DNA from: CAVQGF01 sp045807945
Lineage (GTDB): Bacteria; Acidobacteriota; Terriglobia; Terriglobales; Acidobacteriaceae
Reading direction: 5' to 3'
NCBI GenBank assembly: GCA_045807945.1
Contig: JBJMGI010000124.1
Coordinates: 1 to 55,763, forward strand
Length of the DNA stretch: 55,763 nt
The notes beneath the pieces are model-generated. The model had not been told where the DNA came from and did no database searches. It saw only the letters and a program-made list of their open reading frames with translations. Positions within the stretch are counted from its first letter, which is position 1, and the number at the start of each line of letters is the position of its first letter. Position numbers and translations under genes: made by a program. Shown here piece after piece: positions 34,841 through 43,306 of this stretch.

Positions 34841-35001
34841 GCGGACTCTCCTTCATTCGCTCTAGGCAGAGCGCGACCGAAGTGAATCGGGGCAAGAATG
34901 CTAGCACAGGCGTGAATCGCGGCTCAACGTTGCTGGACAGGGATTTCGGAGGGGTTCTGGATGGCGCACCAATCAACCTTCCAGGGACCAGAAATCAACA
35001 G

Positions 35002-35391
35002 TTACTTCTCGATGTGCAGATTAATGGTCACATCTTTGCGCGAATCGAAGGAGCTCAAGCGTTTGGTATCGCTCTTCGCGCCCGCCGCCTGGGCAAAAAT
35101 CTCGTAGTCCACGTTCGGCAGCAGCGCATTGAACTGGTACTTGCCCGCGTCGTCGGCGATGTACGTCTTCAGCTGGCTGGTGCGCGTGTTTTTGATGTAC
35201 ACGATTGCGTCCTTCAACGGCGCATCGTTGTCGCCCGTGACCCGCCCACTGACGGTGCGGAATTGCGGCCCCTTCTGCTTCTCCGGCGGAGGCGGACCGG
35301 TGCTCCCGCTCTTGGGCCCAGGCGTGTACTGCGCCGCAGCCAAGCCGGCCAGCAGCAACACTCCACACGTGATGGCAAAAATCCGCTTCAT
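35002..35391 (-). CDS. Small secreted carboxypeptidase-regulatory-like domain protein
   Basis: A 129-residue exported protein. Signal peptide residues 1-20 (IFAITCGVLLLAGLAAAQ), a Pro/Gly/Lys linker, then one Ig-like carboxypeptidase regulatory domain: RTVSGRVTGDNDAPLKDAIV, then KTYIADDAGKYQFNALLPN and DYEIFAQ. Proteins of this kind are very common in Acidobacteria; a stand-alone copy probably binds or stabilises something in the periplasm. A second small protein with the same type of domain is encoded at 35619-35966 on the same strand. Confidence 0.82.
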   Translation of the reverse strand: MKRIFAITCGVLLLAGLAAAQYTPGPKSGSTGPPPPEKQKGPQFRTVSGRVTGDNDAPLKDAIVYIKNTRTSQLKTYIADDAGKYQFNALLPNVDYEIFAQAAGAKSDTKRLSSFDSRKDVTINLHIEK

Positions 35392-35477
35392 GGGCTTAAT
35401 GATATCCGGTATTCAGGTTAGATGCAGAAACTCTGCCGGGAAGCGCGGGTCGAAGTGCCTTGGAATGATGGGGCTAT

Positions 35478-35600
35478 GTCATTCTGAGCGAGGCCGTGTT
35501 CCGCTGCGGCGGACGAGGACGAGTCGAAGAATCCCTTTGTCGGATAAATGTGGCGAGTTGTCATCCTTAGCCCGCCGCAGCAGGCGAAGGACCTTGCGTT
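35478..35600. repeat. Two adjacent GTCATTCTGAG-type dispersed repeats
   Basis: Unit one starts GTCATTCTGAGCGAGGCCG at 35478 and ends near GAGTCGAAGAATCCCTTTG (about 35540). Unit two starts GTCATCCTTAGCCCGCCGC at 35560 and ends GCGAAGGACCTTGCG (about 35597). Unit two shares its ends with the copy at 27911. They fill most of the 227-base gap between two small genes; nothing else is seen there. Confidence 0.65.
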
Positions 35601-35618
35601 GTCTTCAGGAAACCCGAT

Positions 35619-35966
35619 CTACCGCGCCAAATGCACCGAAACATCCTTGCGCTCGTCGTTCTCCACGTGCACCTTCACCTCCGGCGCCGGATGCTTCTCA
35701 TCGGTCGTGATCACGTAATCCGCCGCCTCGGCCGGCACGCGTTGCGCGAACTCGCCGGAGTGGTCGCTCATGAGCTCCCATTTAGTTTTTTTCTGGTCGG
35801 CGCGCCGGATCTTGATCTTCACTCCGTACGCAGGACGCTCGTCCGCGCCGTATACGGTGCCGAAGATCAGCGCATAAGGTTTTTTGGCGGAGGAATCGGA
35901 GGCGTGCAGAAGGGAGGCAACAAGCAGTAGAGTAAAGATGAGGAAGCTATTCTTCCTCGTCTTCAT
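35619..35966 (-). CDS. Small secreted carboxypeptidase-regulatory-like protein
   Basis: A 115-residue protein starting at the ATG 35966, with a signal peptide (SFLIFTLLLVASLLHAS). The mature part reads FGTVYGADERPAYGVKIKIR, then WELMSDHSGEFAQRVPAEAADYVI and a charged end (VHVENDERKDVSVHLAR), the strand pattern of a carboxypeptidase regulatory domain. The start overlaps the end of the zinc-ribbon gene by 20 bases, inside its Asp/Glu repeat; a longer frame to 35993 would only read that repeat in another frame. Translational coupling to the zinc-ribbon gene is likely. Confidence 0.72.
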   Translation of the reverse strand: MKTRKNSFLIFTLLLVASLLHASDSSAKKPYALIFGTVYGADERPAYGVKIKIRRADQKKTKWELMSDHSGEFAQRVPAEAADYVITTDEKHPAPEVKVHVENDERKDVSVHLAR

Positions 35967-36177
35967 CCTCATCCTCATCGTCGTCATCGTCATCGTCGCC
36001 CACTTTGCTCAGCTCGAGAGGCGAGGTGCTCACCACTTCGAACTCGGCGCCGCACTCGGTGCAGGAGACGGTCTCGCCCTCATCCACCTCGTCTTCCTCA
36101 AAATCCATGTCGGTTTCGCAATCGGGACAAAGTACCATCGATGTCGCCTTTCCCTCGGAATCGGTTCGTTTCGCCAT
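35947..36177 (-). CDS. LysW-like zinc-ribbon protein with acidic tail
   Basis: A 76-residue protein. Two CxxC pairs (Cys17/Cys20 and Cys39/Cys42) frame an acidic middle: LCPDCETDMDFEEDEVDEGE and VSCTECGAEFEVV. This spacing and the EFEVV after the second pair resemble LysW, the carrier protein to which amino groups are attached during lysine or arginine synthesis. It differs in ending with a run of about 16 Asp and Glu residues, whereas LysW ends EDWGE. No lysine-pathway genes are nearby. It may be a zinc-ribbon protein of other use. Confidence 0.72.
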   Translation of the reverse strand: MAKRTDSEGKATSMVLCPDCETDMDFEEDEVDEGETVSCTECGAEFEVVSTSPLELSKVGDDDDDDDEDEDEDEEE

Positions 36178-36276
36178 GCTTTATATTTAGAATCTCCTGG
36201 TGCCGCCGTCAAGTTTCTTTAGGTGACCGGGGCAGATGCTGGCCCAAATGCTCGTGTCCTTAACGATGGAGCTTAA

Positions 36277-37755
36277 ATGATTGTTCGGAAGATGGCCGTC
36301 CTTGGGCTTCTGATGTTAGCCGCGTTTACGATGGTTGCTCAGCAGCCTCGCAAGTCAACTTCCGCCAAACCTCGCAATCCGCGCAAGGTTGAAACCTACG
36401 CCGTCACCGGCACCGCCGCATACGGCGACTCCATCAAGCCAGAAGCGGTGATCGCAAAAGCTCTGCGCAACGTGTCCGCCGAGCACATCCGCCAATTGGA
36501 TCTCAAGCTCGTTAGCTTCGGCACGCGGCACACAATGTCCGCTGCGGAAGGCCCGCGCGGCATCGGCGCCGCGCGCGAGTGGATCAAAAGCGAGTTCGAA
36601 CAGATTTCCAAAGATTGCCACGGCTGCCTCGAAGTTCAGACTGATGAATTCACGCAGCCTGTCTCCGATCGCATCTCGCAACCTACGAAGATCGTGAATG
36701 TTTACGCCGTCCAGCGCGGCACCGATCCCGAGCAGGCCAAGCGAATCTTCCTCGTGACCGGTCACTACGACTCGCGCAATAGCGATGGTATGGACACCAC
36801 CAAGCCCGCTCCCGGCGCCAACGACGACGCCAGTGGCACCTGCGTCTCGCTCGAATCCGCCCGCGTGCTGAGCAAGCTGAAGTTCCCCGCCACCATCATT
36901 TATCTCACCGTTGCGGGCGAGGAGCAGGGACTCTACGGCAGCGAGCACTTCGCCAAGATGGCCAAAGAAAAGGGCTGGCAGATCGAGGGCGCGCTCAACA
37001 ACGACATTGTCGGCGGCAACCGCACTCCCGGCGACAAAGAGCAGGACGCGAGCATCGTGCGCGTCTTTTCCGAAGGCATTCCCTCAACCGCCGACGAGAA
37101 GCAACGCAACCGCCTGCTCGACCTCGGCTATGACCACGATGGCCCTTCGCGCCAGCTCGCCCGCTATGTACGAATCGTCGACCGTGCCTACCTGCCGCAG
37201 TCCGGCGCCGGTCGCTTCACGCCCAAGCTCGTCTTTCGCTACGACCGCTTTCTCCGCGGCGGCGACCACATCTCGTTCAACGAAGCCGGATACCCTGCCG
37301 TTCGCTTCACCGAATATCGCGAAGACTTCAACCATCAGCACCAGACCATCCGCACCGAGAACGGAACCGAGTACGGCGACCTGCCCAAGTTCGTGGACTT
37401 TGAATACATCGCCAACGTCGCGCGCCTGAACGCTGCGACTTTAGCGTCGCTCGCTGCTGCGCCTCCCGCTCCGGCGAATCCACGCATGTCAGTGAAGGAG
37501 CTGGAAAACGTCACCCAGCTCGCATGGGACGCCGTTCCCGGGGCCACCGGCTACGAGGTCCTGTGGCGTGCCACCACATCCCCGGAGTGGGAAAATGTTG
37601 AGAGCTTCGGCGAGGTCACGCGCGCCACTCTGCCGCACTCGAAAGACAACGTCATCTTCGGCGTGCGCTCAATCGGCAACCACGGACACAAATCGCTGGT
37701 GGTTGTACCACTTCCGGTGCAGTCGCTCGATGCCCCGGCATCTACGTCTAAATGA
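36277..37755 (+). CDS. M28 family zinc aminopeptidase, exported
   Basis: A 492-residue exported peptidase. Signal peptide residues 1-21 (MAVLGLLMLAAFTMVAQ), with GGAG eight bases before the ATG. The M28 zinc site is visible: His163 in TGHYDSRN, Asp in GANDDASG, the Glu pair in AGEEQGLYGSEHF and Asp in NNDIVGGN; a late His lies in FNHQHQT. The last 90 residues (VTQLAWDAVPGATGYEVLW to RSIGNHGHKS) form a fibronectin type III domain. It probably trims peptides in the periplasm. The pseudo-rhomboid gene follows 27 bases downstream. Confidence 0.92.
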   Translation: MIVRKMAVLGLLMLAAFTMVAQQPRKSTSAKPRNPRKVETYAVTGTAAYGDSIKPEAVIAKALRNVSAEHIRQLDLKLVSFGTRHTMSAAEGPRGIGAAREWIKSEFEQISKDCHGCLEVQTDEFTQPVSDRISQPTKIVNVYAVQRGTDPEQAKRIFLVTGHYDSRNSDGMDTTKPAPGANDDASGTCVSLESARVLSKLKFPATIIYLTVAGEEQGLYGSEHFAKMAKEKGWQIEGALNNDIVGGNRTPGDKEQDASIVRVFSEGIPSTADEKQRNRLLDLGYDHDGPSRQLARYVRIVDRAYLPQSGAGRFTPKLVFRYDRFLRGGDHISFNEAGYPAVRFTEYREDFNHQHQTIRTENGTEYGDLPKFVDFEYIANVARLNAATLASLAAAPPAPANPRMSVKELENVTQLAWDAVPGATGYEVLWRATTSPEWENVESFGEVTRATLPHSKDNVIFGVRSIGNHGHKSLVVVPLPVQSLDAPASTSK

Positions 37756-37782
37756 TTGCATCCAAGTAAAAAGCAGAAAGCC

Positions 37783-38709
37783 ATGCCTTCGAACCGCAAT
37801 TACAGCAATACCGATAACATGAACATCAGCCTTCCGCCTTTCCGCGGGGCCGTGAAATGGCTCATGTTGATCAACCTGGGCGTATTCATCGCCTGGGAAT
37901 TGCTCGGCTTGGTTTCCGCCGAAGGCGCAAGCAAAGCCGCCCTGATCCTGGGGCTCATTCCGCAGGCCGTCGTCCACGGCTGGCTCTGGCAGATCGTCAC
38001 CTACGGATTTCTTCACCTTGGCGTCATGCACCTCGCCGGAAACCTGCTCGGCATCTGGTTTGTCGGGTCGCTTGTCGAAGGGATGTTTGGGACGCGCCGC
38101 TTCGTGCGGTTCTATTTCATTTGCCTTTTAGGCGCGGCCGCTGGATGCGTCTTGCTCTCGTACTCGGGCGCGGCGCCACTCAGCCATACGCAACTCATCG
38201 CTGGCGCCACCGGCGCGAACTATGGACTGCTGCTCGCAGTCGGCATGCTGATGGGCGAGACCGAATTCATGATGTTCCCGCTGCCCATACAGATCAAAGC
38301 CAAGTATCTGGTGGGCATCGTTCTAGCGATCGCGGTGTTAATGTCGTTAAGCGGCCCAGGTGCGATCATCAATGCCGGCCTGCTCGGCGGCCTCTTCGCT
38401 GGATTCATCTACCTGAAGCTCTGGGGACGCGGTCGCGCAACCTCAAGCCCCTACGCCGGCGCCGGAGCCGGGCGCGGCCTTTCGGATCGCATGTACGCCG
38501 TCGCTCCTGCCAAGCGCGAGCCGCTCATTGCGCGCATGAAGAACGGATACCACCGTTGGAAGCGCCGCCGCATGGCCAAAAAGTTCGAGGTCTACATGCG
38601 CAAGCACGACCGCTCCGTCTACTTCGACGAGCACGGCAACTACAAAGGCCACGAACTCCCCGACGACGATAAACCCAAAGGCGAAGGCAAGGGCGGCTGG
38701 GTCAACTGA
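37783..38709 (+). CDS. Rhomboid-fold membrane protein lacking the catalytic dyad
   Basis: A 308-residue protein with about six membrane helices and rhomboid landmarks: QIVTYGFLHLGVMHLAGNLL (the HxxxN region), LVEGMFGTRRFVRFYF, IKAKYLVGIV and a final GGLFAGFIYLKLWG. In active rhomboids the serine sits in GxSG and the histidine in AHLGG. Here these read GATG (Thr143) and GLLGG (Leu200), so both catalytic residues are replaced. After the membrane part there is a basic cytoplasmic tail of about 90 residues (KNGYHRWKRRRMAKKFEVYM). It follows the M28 peptidase gene closely. Probably a pseudoprotease that binds membrane proteins. Confidence 0.82.
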   Translation: MPSNRNYSNTDNMNISLPPFRGAVKWLMLINLGVFIAWELLGLVSAEGASKAALILGLIPQAVVHGWLWQIVTYGFLHLGVMHLAGNLLGIWFVGSLVEGMFGTRRFVRFYFICLLGAAAGCVLLSYSGAAPLSHTQLIAGATGANYGLLLAVGMLMGETEFMMFPLPIQIKAKYLVGIVLAIAVLMSLSGPGAIINAGLLGGLFAGFIYLKLWGRGRATSSPYAGAGAGRGLSDRMYAVAPAKREPLIARMKNGYHRWKRRRMAKKFEVYMRKHDRSVYFDEHGNYKGHELPDDDKPKGEGKGGWVN

Positions 38710-38734
38710 TTGGTGATTTGTGACTTGGTCCGGC

Positions 38735-39556
38735 TTAGCCGCTAAGTTCACTTAGCTTCGAATGCACTTCATACACGTCATACAGCGCACTCACTGGTAG
38801 ATTATTTTTCGGATTGTCCCGCTCGTAAACCACCGGAACTTCCATCTCCTCGTAGTAGTAACCCGAGTACTCAGTCCCCTCCCCGTTATGCTCGATCCCC
38901 GCAGTATCGCGAAAGCGATAACGCAATCCAGAATACGTTGCGCGCGTGACGATTCCCATCACACAGACTGGGTTCTTCAATATCCTTAACGTTGTGACTC
39001 GATGCTGATAAGCGCTCCACGAGCCCGCACATCCCAGCAGCGCAAAAGACCCGGGCACGATGAGATCGTAGAGCCTTCTCCACTCGAATATTCCAGTACC
39101 CAACTCCCGCAGTGTGAAAGCAAGTGTCACTAACCCGGCGATCGCGAAGCCGGGGAATAAAAGGACCAACCATCGTGTGTAGTCGTCGGCCTTACGTACT
39201 GCCGAAAAGGCCATCGGCTGCTGCGCCGGCGTTGACAGGATGGACCTTGGGCAAGATTCTGATTTCTCTCGGGGAAGAGATCGCAAAGCGCTGATGGTTG
39301 TGAAGAATCCATATCCTAGAATTCCCACTACAAAGACCACAAAGATCCAATTTGCACGGGCGATGTAGATGATTATGCCGAACCAGACCACGATCCATAC
39401 TGACCCGAGGGTAGGCCGTAGCTCGCGCCGGCTTCTCTCCACATTCCAGTAACAATTTGGGCAATAAGGATGGCGTTCTGCGAAGACCGCGCGCGTACCG
39501 CACCGCGGGCACGAAATATCTCGGATGGGTTTTTGTCTACGTCCACCACCTGGCAA
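38735..39556 (-). CDS. Zinc-ribbon membrane protein, unknown
   Basis: A 273-residue protein that I do not recognise. Residues 13-36 form a zinc ribbon (Cys16, Cys19, Cys32, Cys35: CPRC and CPNC). It is followed by membrane segments (VWIVVWFGIIIYI, WIFVVFVVGILGYGFF, WLVLLFPGFAIAGLVTLAFTL and LIVPGSFALLGCAGSW). The C-terminal part is beta-rich (VCVMGIVTRATYSGLRYRF, EVPVVYERDNPKNNLP). The start is a TTG at 39556 with AGAG close by, the first start before the zinc ribbon. It converges on the rhomboid-like gene. Confidence 0.65.
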   Translation of the reverse strand: MPGGGRRQKPIRDISCPRCGTRAVFAERHPYCPNCYWNVERSRRELRPTLGSVWIVVWFGIIIYIARANWIFVVFVVGILGYGFFTTISALRSLPREKSESCPRSILSTPAQQPMAFSAVRKADDYTRWLVLLFPGFAIAGLVTLAFTLRELGTGIFEWRRLYDLIVPGSFALLGCAGSWSAYQHRVTTLRILKNPVCVMGIVTRATYSGLRYRFRDTAGIEHNGEGTEYSGYYYEEMEVPVVYERDNPKNNLPVSALYDVYEVHSKLSELSG

Positions 39557-39678
39557 TTTTCTCTAACCACCTCCACATCGCGATTGCGAAAGATGCAGAG
39601 TGTAAATCCAATCACCAGGATTGCAACAATTTTTTACAACTTTTGCTCCGCGCCTCAACGCCTCCGCGTCGAAACCAT

Positions 39679-41268
39679 CTAACGCTTGCGCCGCTCCGGC
39701 AGCGGCTTGTGCCGGGGTGCCTTCCGTCGCTCTCTCCGCTTCGCCAATTGCGCGTGCGTGATGCCGGCTCCATCGTCGGCGCCGACCACATGCAGCCGCA
39801 GGAAGTTAGTCGAGCCCGTCGCCTTCTGCGTTCCTGCAACGATCCCGACCACATCGCCATAGTCCGCTGCGTTCATCTTGAGCAGCTCTTTTTCAGCGTC
39901 CTGCACCATGTCATCGCTGGTGGAAGATTCCTCACACGAGATCGGATGCACTCCCCAATAAAGGTTTGAGCGGTTGCAAACGGTCTGGCGATGCGAGAAC
40001 GCGAAGATGCGGCACTGCGGACGGTATTTCGATATCAGCCGCGCCGTCGTTCCCGTCTCCGTAAAGACTGCGATGGCCCGCATCTCGAGATCAAGCGCAG
40101 CGTGCGCGACCGACTCGCAGATCGTCTCCGAGATCGATAGCGCGCGGTGGTCACGACGCCTGTGGGCCACACCGTTTTCGTGCATGTGGCGCTCGGTCTC
40201 ATTCACGATGCGCGCCATGATTGCCACCGCCTCCCGCGGATACTTGCCACTCGCAGTCTCAGCTGAGAGCATCACCGCGTCGGTTCCATCGAAGATCGCG
40301 TTCGCGACGTCGCTAGCCTCGGCGCGCGTGGGCCGGGGGTTCTCGATCATGGACTCCAGCATCTGCGTCGCCGTGATCACCGGTTTGCGCCACTCCGCCG
40401 CCCGCCGGATGATGTGTTTCTGGATGATCGGCACCTGCTCCGGCGGCATTTCCACGCCCAGGTCGCCGCGCGCCACCATGACTCCGTCGGCGACTTCGAA
40501 TATCTCTTCCAAATGCTCGATCGCCTGTGGCTTTTCCAGCTTCGCGATCAGTGGTGTGTCGTAACCGAGATCGGCGATGAAGCGCTTGATCGCGCGGACG
40601 TCCTCGGCCGTTCGGATGAACGACGCCGCCACCATGTCCACGCCCGACTTCAGCCCGAACTCCAGATCTTGTTCATCCTTCTCCGTCATGGAAGGCACGC
40701 TCACCGTGATCCCCGGCAGGTTGATCCCCTTGTGCTCGCCGAGCATGCCGCCGTTGACCACCTCGCATTCCACGTCTGCTTCGTGAACCGCCCGCACGCG
40801 CAGCTCGATCAATCCGTCGGAGAGCAGAATGCGGTCACCGGCTTTAACTTCCTCCGCCAACGTTTGAAACGTCGTCGAGATCGTCGTAGCGGTGCCTGGG
40901 ATATCGCGCGGGGTGATGGTCACGCGCGATCCGGCCTTCAGCGCGACCGGAGTGCGGAACTTCAAGCGCCCGGTGCGGATCTTCGGCCCCTGCAGGTCCT
41001 GCAGAATGCATATCGTCCGTCCAAGCTTGTCCGCCGCGCGGCGTAGTGTCTCCATCCGCTTGTGGTGTTCGGGATAGGTGCCGTGCGAAAAGTTAAGCCG
41101 CGCAACGTCCATGCCCGCGTGCATCAGGTCACGGATGATGGATTCGCTGTTAGTCGCGGGGCCCATGGTGCACACGATCTTCGCGCGCCTGTGTTGGGTA
41201 ATGTGTTGGTGGTCGGGGTTGAGGTCCGGGACAGCCGACGCCGGCACTTCACTGGAAACCTTGTTCAC
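39679..41268 (-). CDS. pyk: Pyruvate kinase
   Basis: Transfers phosphate from phosphoenolpyruvate to ADP in glycolysis. The 529-residue product has KIVCTMGPATNSESII, MDVARLNFSHGTYPEHH, DLQGPKIRTG, the metal site VMVARGDLGVEMP and ETASGKYPREAV. It is longer than the usual 470-480 residues because of about 25 extra residues before the core and a very basic C-terminal tail of some 20 residues (RRERRKAPRHKPLPERRKR). The tail may bind RNA or another acidic partner. The start overlaps the end of the YihY-type gene by 4 bases. Confidence 0.95.
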   Translation of the reverse strand: MNKVSSEVPASAVPDLNPDHQHITQHRRAKIVCTMGPATNSESIIRDLMHAGMDVARLNFSHGTYPEHHKRMETLRRAADKLGRTICILQDLQGPKIRTGRLKFRTPVALKAGSRVTITPRDIPGTATTISTTFQTLAEEVKAGDRILLSDGLIELRVRAVHEADVECEVVNGGMLGEHKGINLPGITVSVPSMTEKDEQDLEFGLKSGVDMVAASFIRTAEDVRAIKRFIADLGYDTPLIAKLEKPQAIEHLEEIFEVADGVMVARGDLGVEMPPEQVPIIQKHIIRRAAEWRKPVITATQMLESMIENPRPTRAEASDVANAIFDGTDAVMLSAETASGKYPREAVAIMARIVNETERHMHENGVAHRRRDHRALSISETICESVAHAALDLEMRAIAVFTETGTTARLISKYRPQCRIFAFSHRQTVCNRSNLYWGVHPISCEESSTSDDMVQDAEKELLKMNAADYGDVVGIVAGTQKATGSTNFLRLHVVGADDGAGITHAQLAKRRERRKAPRHKPLPERRKR

Positions 41269-42164
41269 ACGCGCTCCATTGGCCTAACTCTCGATTGTAA
41301 ATCCTCCGCGCGGCGCCCCGGCAGCTCCGGAATCGCGGTCACCGTCCGCGGATACATGGTCGCGTTGAACTCTGCCCCAAGCAGCACGATCAGCGACAGC
41401 AGATACATCCAGACCAGCAGCGCGATGGCCGCCCCCAGCGGTCCATAGATGGCGTTGTAGGTGGCGAAGTTCACCATGTACCAGCCGAAAAGTTCTGTCG
41501 TGCCGAACCATAGAATGGCGGCGACTGTCGCACCCGGCGTCACCCGATACCAGGCCTGCCAGCGCGGAATGCCAAAGTGGTAGATCAGCGTGAGCACCAC
41601 CACGGTCGTGAGCAGGCCAATGGTCCAGCGCAGCAGCGTCCACACGATGATGATCATCGCTCCCATCGGCTTGCTGGTGTTCCGGATGAACCACAGCTCG
41701 ATCTCAAATCCGAACGCCATCGAGATCGTCGCCACCGTCATCGGCACCAGGGTCGCCAGCACCAGCGCGATCGAGATCACGCGCTGCTTCACCACATTCC
41801 ACGTGTAAGGCAGTCTGTAGGCTTTGCAGAAACCTTCCATCCAGCTCACGATGATCCCCGAAGCCGAGATGATGGTGATCAGAGAAGCCGATATAAGGAT
41901 ATGTAGCGGGACGCTTTCTTTGCCCTGGAAGTAGGGGTCGGCGCCGCGCGCCGTTCCCGGCGGCATCACCTGGTGCATGGTGTGCGCGATCTCAGAGAGG
42001 TAGATTCGCGTCTCGGGAAACGCGGCGAGCACGCTGGCAACGATCATCAGCGCCGGAAACAGCGTGAGGATCGAGTAATAAGCCGCCGCCCGCGCGACGG
42101 TGAAGATGTCGTGCTGGAAGCTGCCCCAGACCGCGAGCCACAGTATCCGCAGCGCTCTTCGCAT
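41265..42164 (-). CDS. YihY/BrkB family membrane protein
   Basis: A 299-residue inner-membrane protein. It matches the YihY (formerly RNase BN) family: FTVARAAAYYSILTLFPALM, WKxx-type TWNVVKQRVISIALVLATLVP, YHFGIPRWQAWYRVTPGATV and YNAIYGPLGAAIALLVWMYL. About six membrane helices are seen. The early claim that these are ribonucleases has not held; the role is unknown, possibly transport. It overlaps pyruvate kinase by 4 bases and is upstream of it on the same strand, so the two may be cotranscribed. Confidence 0.92.
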   Translation of the reverse strand: MRRALRILWLAVWGSFQHDIFTVARAAAYYSILTLFPALMIVASVLAAFPETRIYLSEIAHTMHQVMPPGTARGADPYFQGKESVPLHILISASLITIISASGIIVSWMEGFCKAYRLPYTWNVVKQRVISIALVLATLVPMTVATISMAFGFEIELWFIRNTSKPMGAMIIIVWTLLRWTIGLLTTVVVLTLIYHFGIPRWQAWYRVTPGATVAAILWFGTTELFGWYMVNFATYNAIYGPLGAAIALLVWMYLLSLIVLLGAEFNATMYPRTVTAIPELPGRRAEDLQSRVRPMERV

Positions 42165-42240
42165 AAGCGCCTAAGGATACTCGTGGCCTCACGGATTAGG
42201 CCAGTGTTTTAGCTGCTGGGCACCGCCCAAGTTGGTGTAG

Positions 42241-42274
42241 GTACGGGCGTCCTCGCCCGTACGTCCGTACGGGC
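42241..42274. repeat. GTACGGGCG palindromic repeat
   Basis: GTACGGGCG (42241-42249) and CGCCCGTAC (42254-42262) form a perfect 9-bp stem with a TCCT loop; GTACGGGC occurs again at 42267-42274. It lies downstream of the secreted-protein gene at 42320 and may act as a terminator, though no T-run follows. A related hairpin occurs at 47170-47192. Confidence 0.6.
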
Positions 42275-42319
42275 TAAACGAAAGCGCCTGCAGACAGGGG
42301 ACTTCAGCCCCGCCTACCC

Positions 42320-43021
42320 TCACCAGTAGCTCACCTTGAACTTATCGCCCCACACATCGAAGTCCGTCTGGGTCTTATTGCCGTTTAGTTGGAAGTGAAG
42401 CGTGATCCAATTTCCCGTGTAGGAAACAGTTGTCGGATAAACGGATTTGTTGACGTAATACTTGTGGCCGTTCACTGTGACCGCGTCAAAGTAGACCTTG
42501 CCATTCGCGCGGTGCCCTTCGAACAGCGTGTGCGTCCAGCTGTACGCCTTCGGCCGGTGGCAGGGCGCACTGGTGTTCACCCATTTCGAATATTTGTTGT
42601 CCCATACTCGGAAAACGCCGAAGTAAAACGAGCACTGCCAATCCCAGCGATACCACTTGTATCCGACGTGCTGGCTTACCGAGAACTCCATGCCGGTAGG
42701 GGCCGACGGGTTCTTGTAGTAATAGCTGGTGTCGTTGGTGAAATGCGTTGCGGTGCTGTTATAGGCAACGCGCTTGAACCACAGGGCGTCCGAGAGCGGC
42801 GTGCTGCCTCCTAAATGGAACTTGGCCGAGTTCCCATCGAGCGAAGGCGAAGACTGGTTTTGCGTGAGCGAGTAGGCCGCCACGCCGCCATTCGCGCAGG
42901 CGGAACAAGAATTCCATCCTGTCTTTTGATCGAGATTGCTGGCGGTGGTTGTTGCTCCGGCAGATGAGACTAAAAAAGAAACAAAAAAAGCCGCTACCCA
43001 GGGGAACCAAGTCGTTCTCAC
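42320..43021 (-). CDS. Secreted protein, paralogue of 45686-46393
   Basis: A 233-residue secreted protein of unknown function. The GTG at 43021 follows TTAGGAGCG and starts a signal peptide (FPWVAAFFVSFLVSSAGA). The mature part begins LDQKTGWNSCSACANGG with a CxxC pair, then KFHLGGSTPLSDALWFKR, YYYKNPSAPTGMEFS, YRWDWQCSFYFGVFRVWDN, PCHRPKAYSWTHTLFEGHR and ends LHFQLNGNKTQTDFDVWGDK. The many aromatic residues and strand-like spacing suggest a jelly-roll or lectin-type fold that binds glycans; this is inference. A close paralogue lies 2.7 kb away on the far side of two phosphoesterase genes. Its 5' region contains a long hairpin. Confidence 0.75.
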   Translation of the reverse strand: MRTTWFPWVAAFFVSFLVSSAGATTTASNLDQKTGWNSCSACANGGVAAYSLTQNQSSPSLDGNSAKFHLGGSTPLSDALWFKRVAYNSTATHFTNDTSYYYKNPSAPTGMEFSVSQHVGYKWYRWDWQCSFYFGVFRVWDNKYSKWVNTSAPCHRPKAYSWTHTLFEGHRANGKVYFDAVTVNGHKYYVNKSVYPTTVSYTGNWITLHFQLNGNKTQTDFDVWGDKFKVSYW

Positions 43022-43067
43022 GCGAACGCTCCTAATAAAAGATGGGGTTGCTATCGAAGTCGTAACC

Positions 43068-43131
43068 GTACTAGGGCATCTACTCACGCTCAATGAGGGT
43101 AAGGCCCTAGTCACCTTTTTTGGCGTACTAG
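43068..43131. promoter_or_regulatory. Long hairpin and GTACTAG direct repeats
   Basis: CTAGGGC (43071-43077) pairs with GCCCTAG (43104-43110), with TACTCA and TGAGGGTA pairing inside, making a nested hairpin of about 40 bases. CGTACTAG occurs twice in direct orientation, at 43067-43074 and 43124-43131. It lies 46-110 bases upstream of the secreted-protein gene and in the shared divergent region with the phosphoesterase gene. It could be an operator or a structured leader. Confidence 0.45.
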
Positions 43132-43306
43132 TCCTGTTCTACTAAGGTGCATCTCTCTGTCAGGCACGCGTCACGGCTGATGTCACATTGCGTCTTCGCC
43201 GATTTTTGATTTTCTCTGGGACGAAACGCTTCTGGCGCGAGATTACCGGCGATGGCATGGGACAACCCCCGTTCGCAGAGTGCCTTCTATCGAGCAGGAG
43301 CTTTCA

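Noticed and set aside
35939..35999. A CRISPR-like or satellite reading of the GAT/GAC/GAG repeat
   Set aside because: It is simple coding repeat for the acidic tail of the zinc-ribbon protein, with no spacer structure.
36355..36948. A 197-codon minus-strand frame
   Set aside because: It is antisense to the M28 peptidase gene and has no start signal or motif.
39373..39615. An 80-codon minus-strand frame at the start of the zinc-ribbon gene
   Set aside because: It overlaps the zinc-ribbon gene in another frame; only the latter has the paired cysteines and membrane segments.
42241..42274. The GTACGGGCG hairpin as a terminator of the secreted-protein gene
   Set aside because: The stem is strong but no T-run follows on either strand, so I list it only as a repeat.
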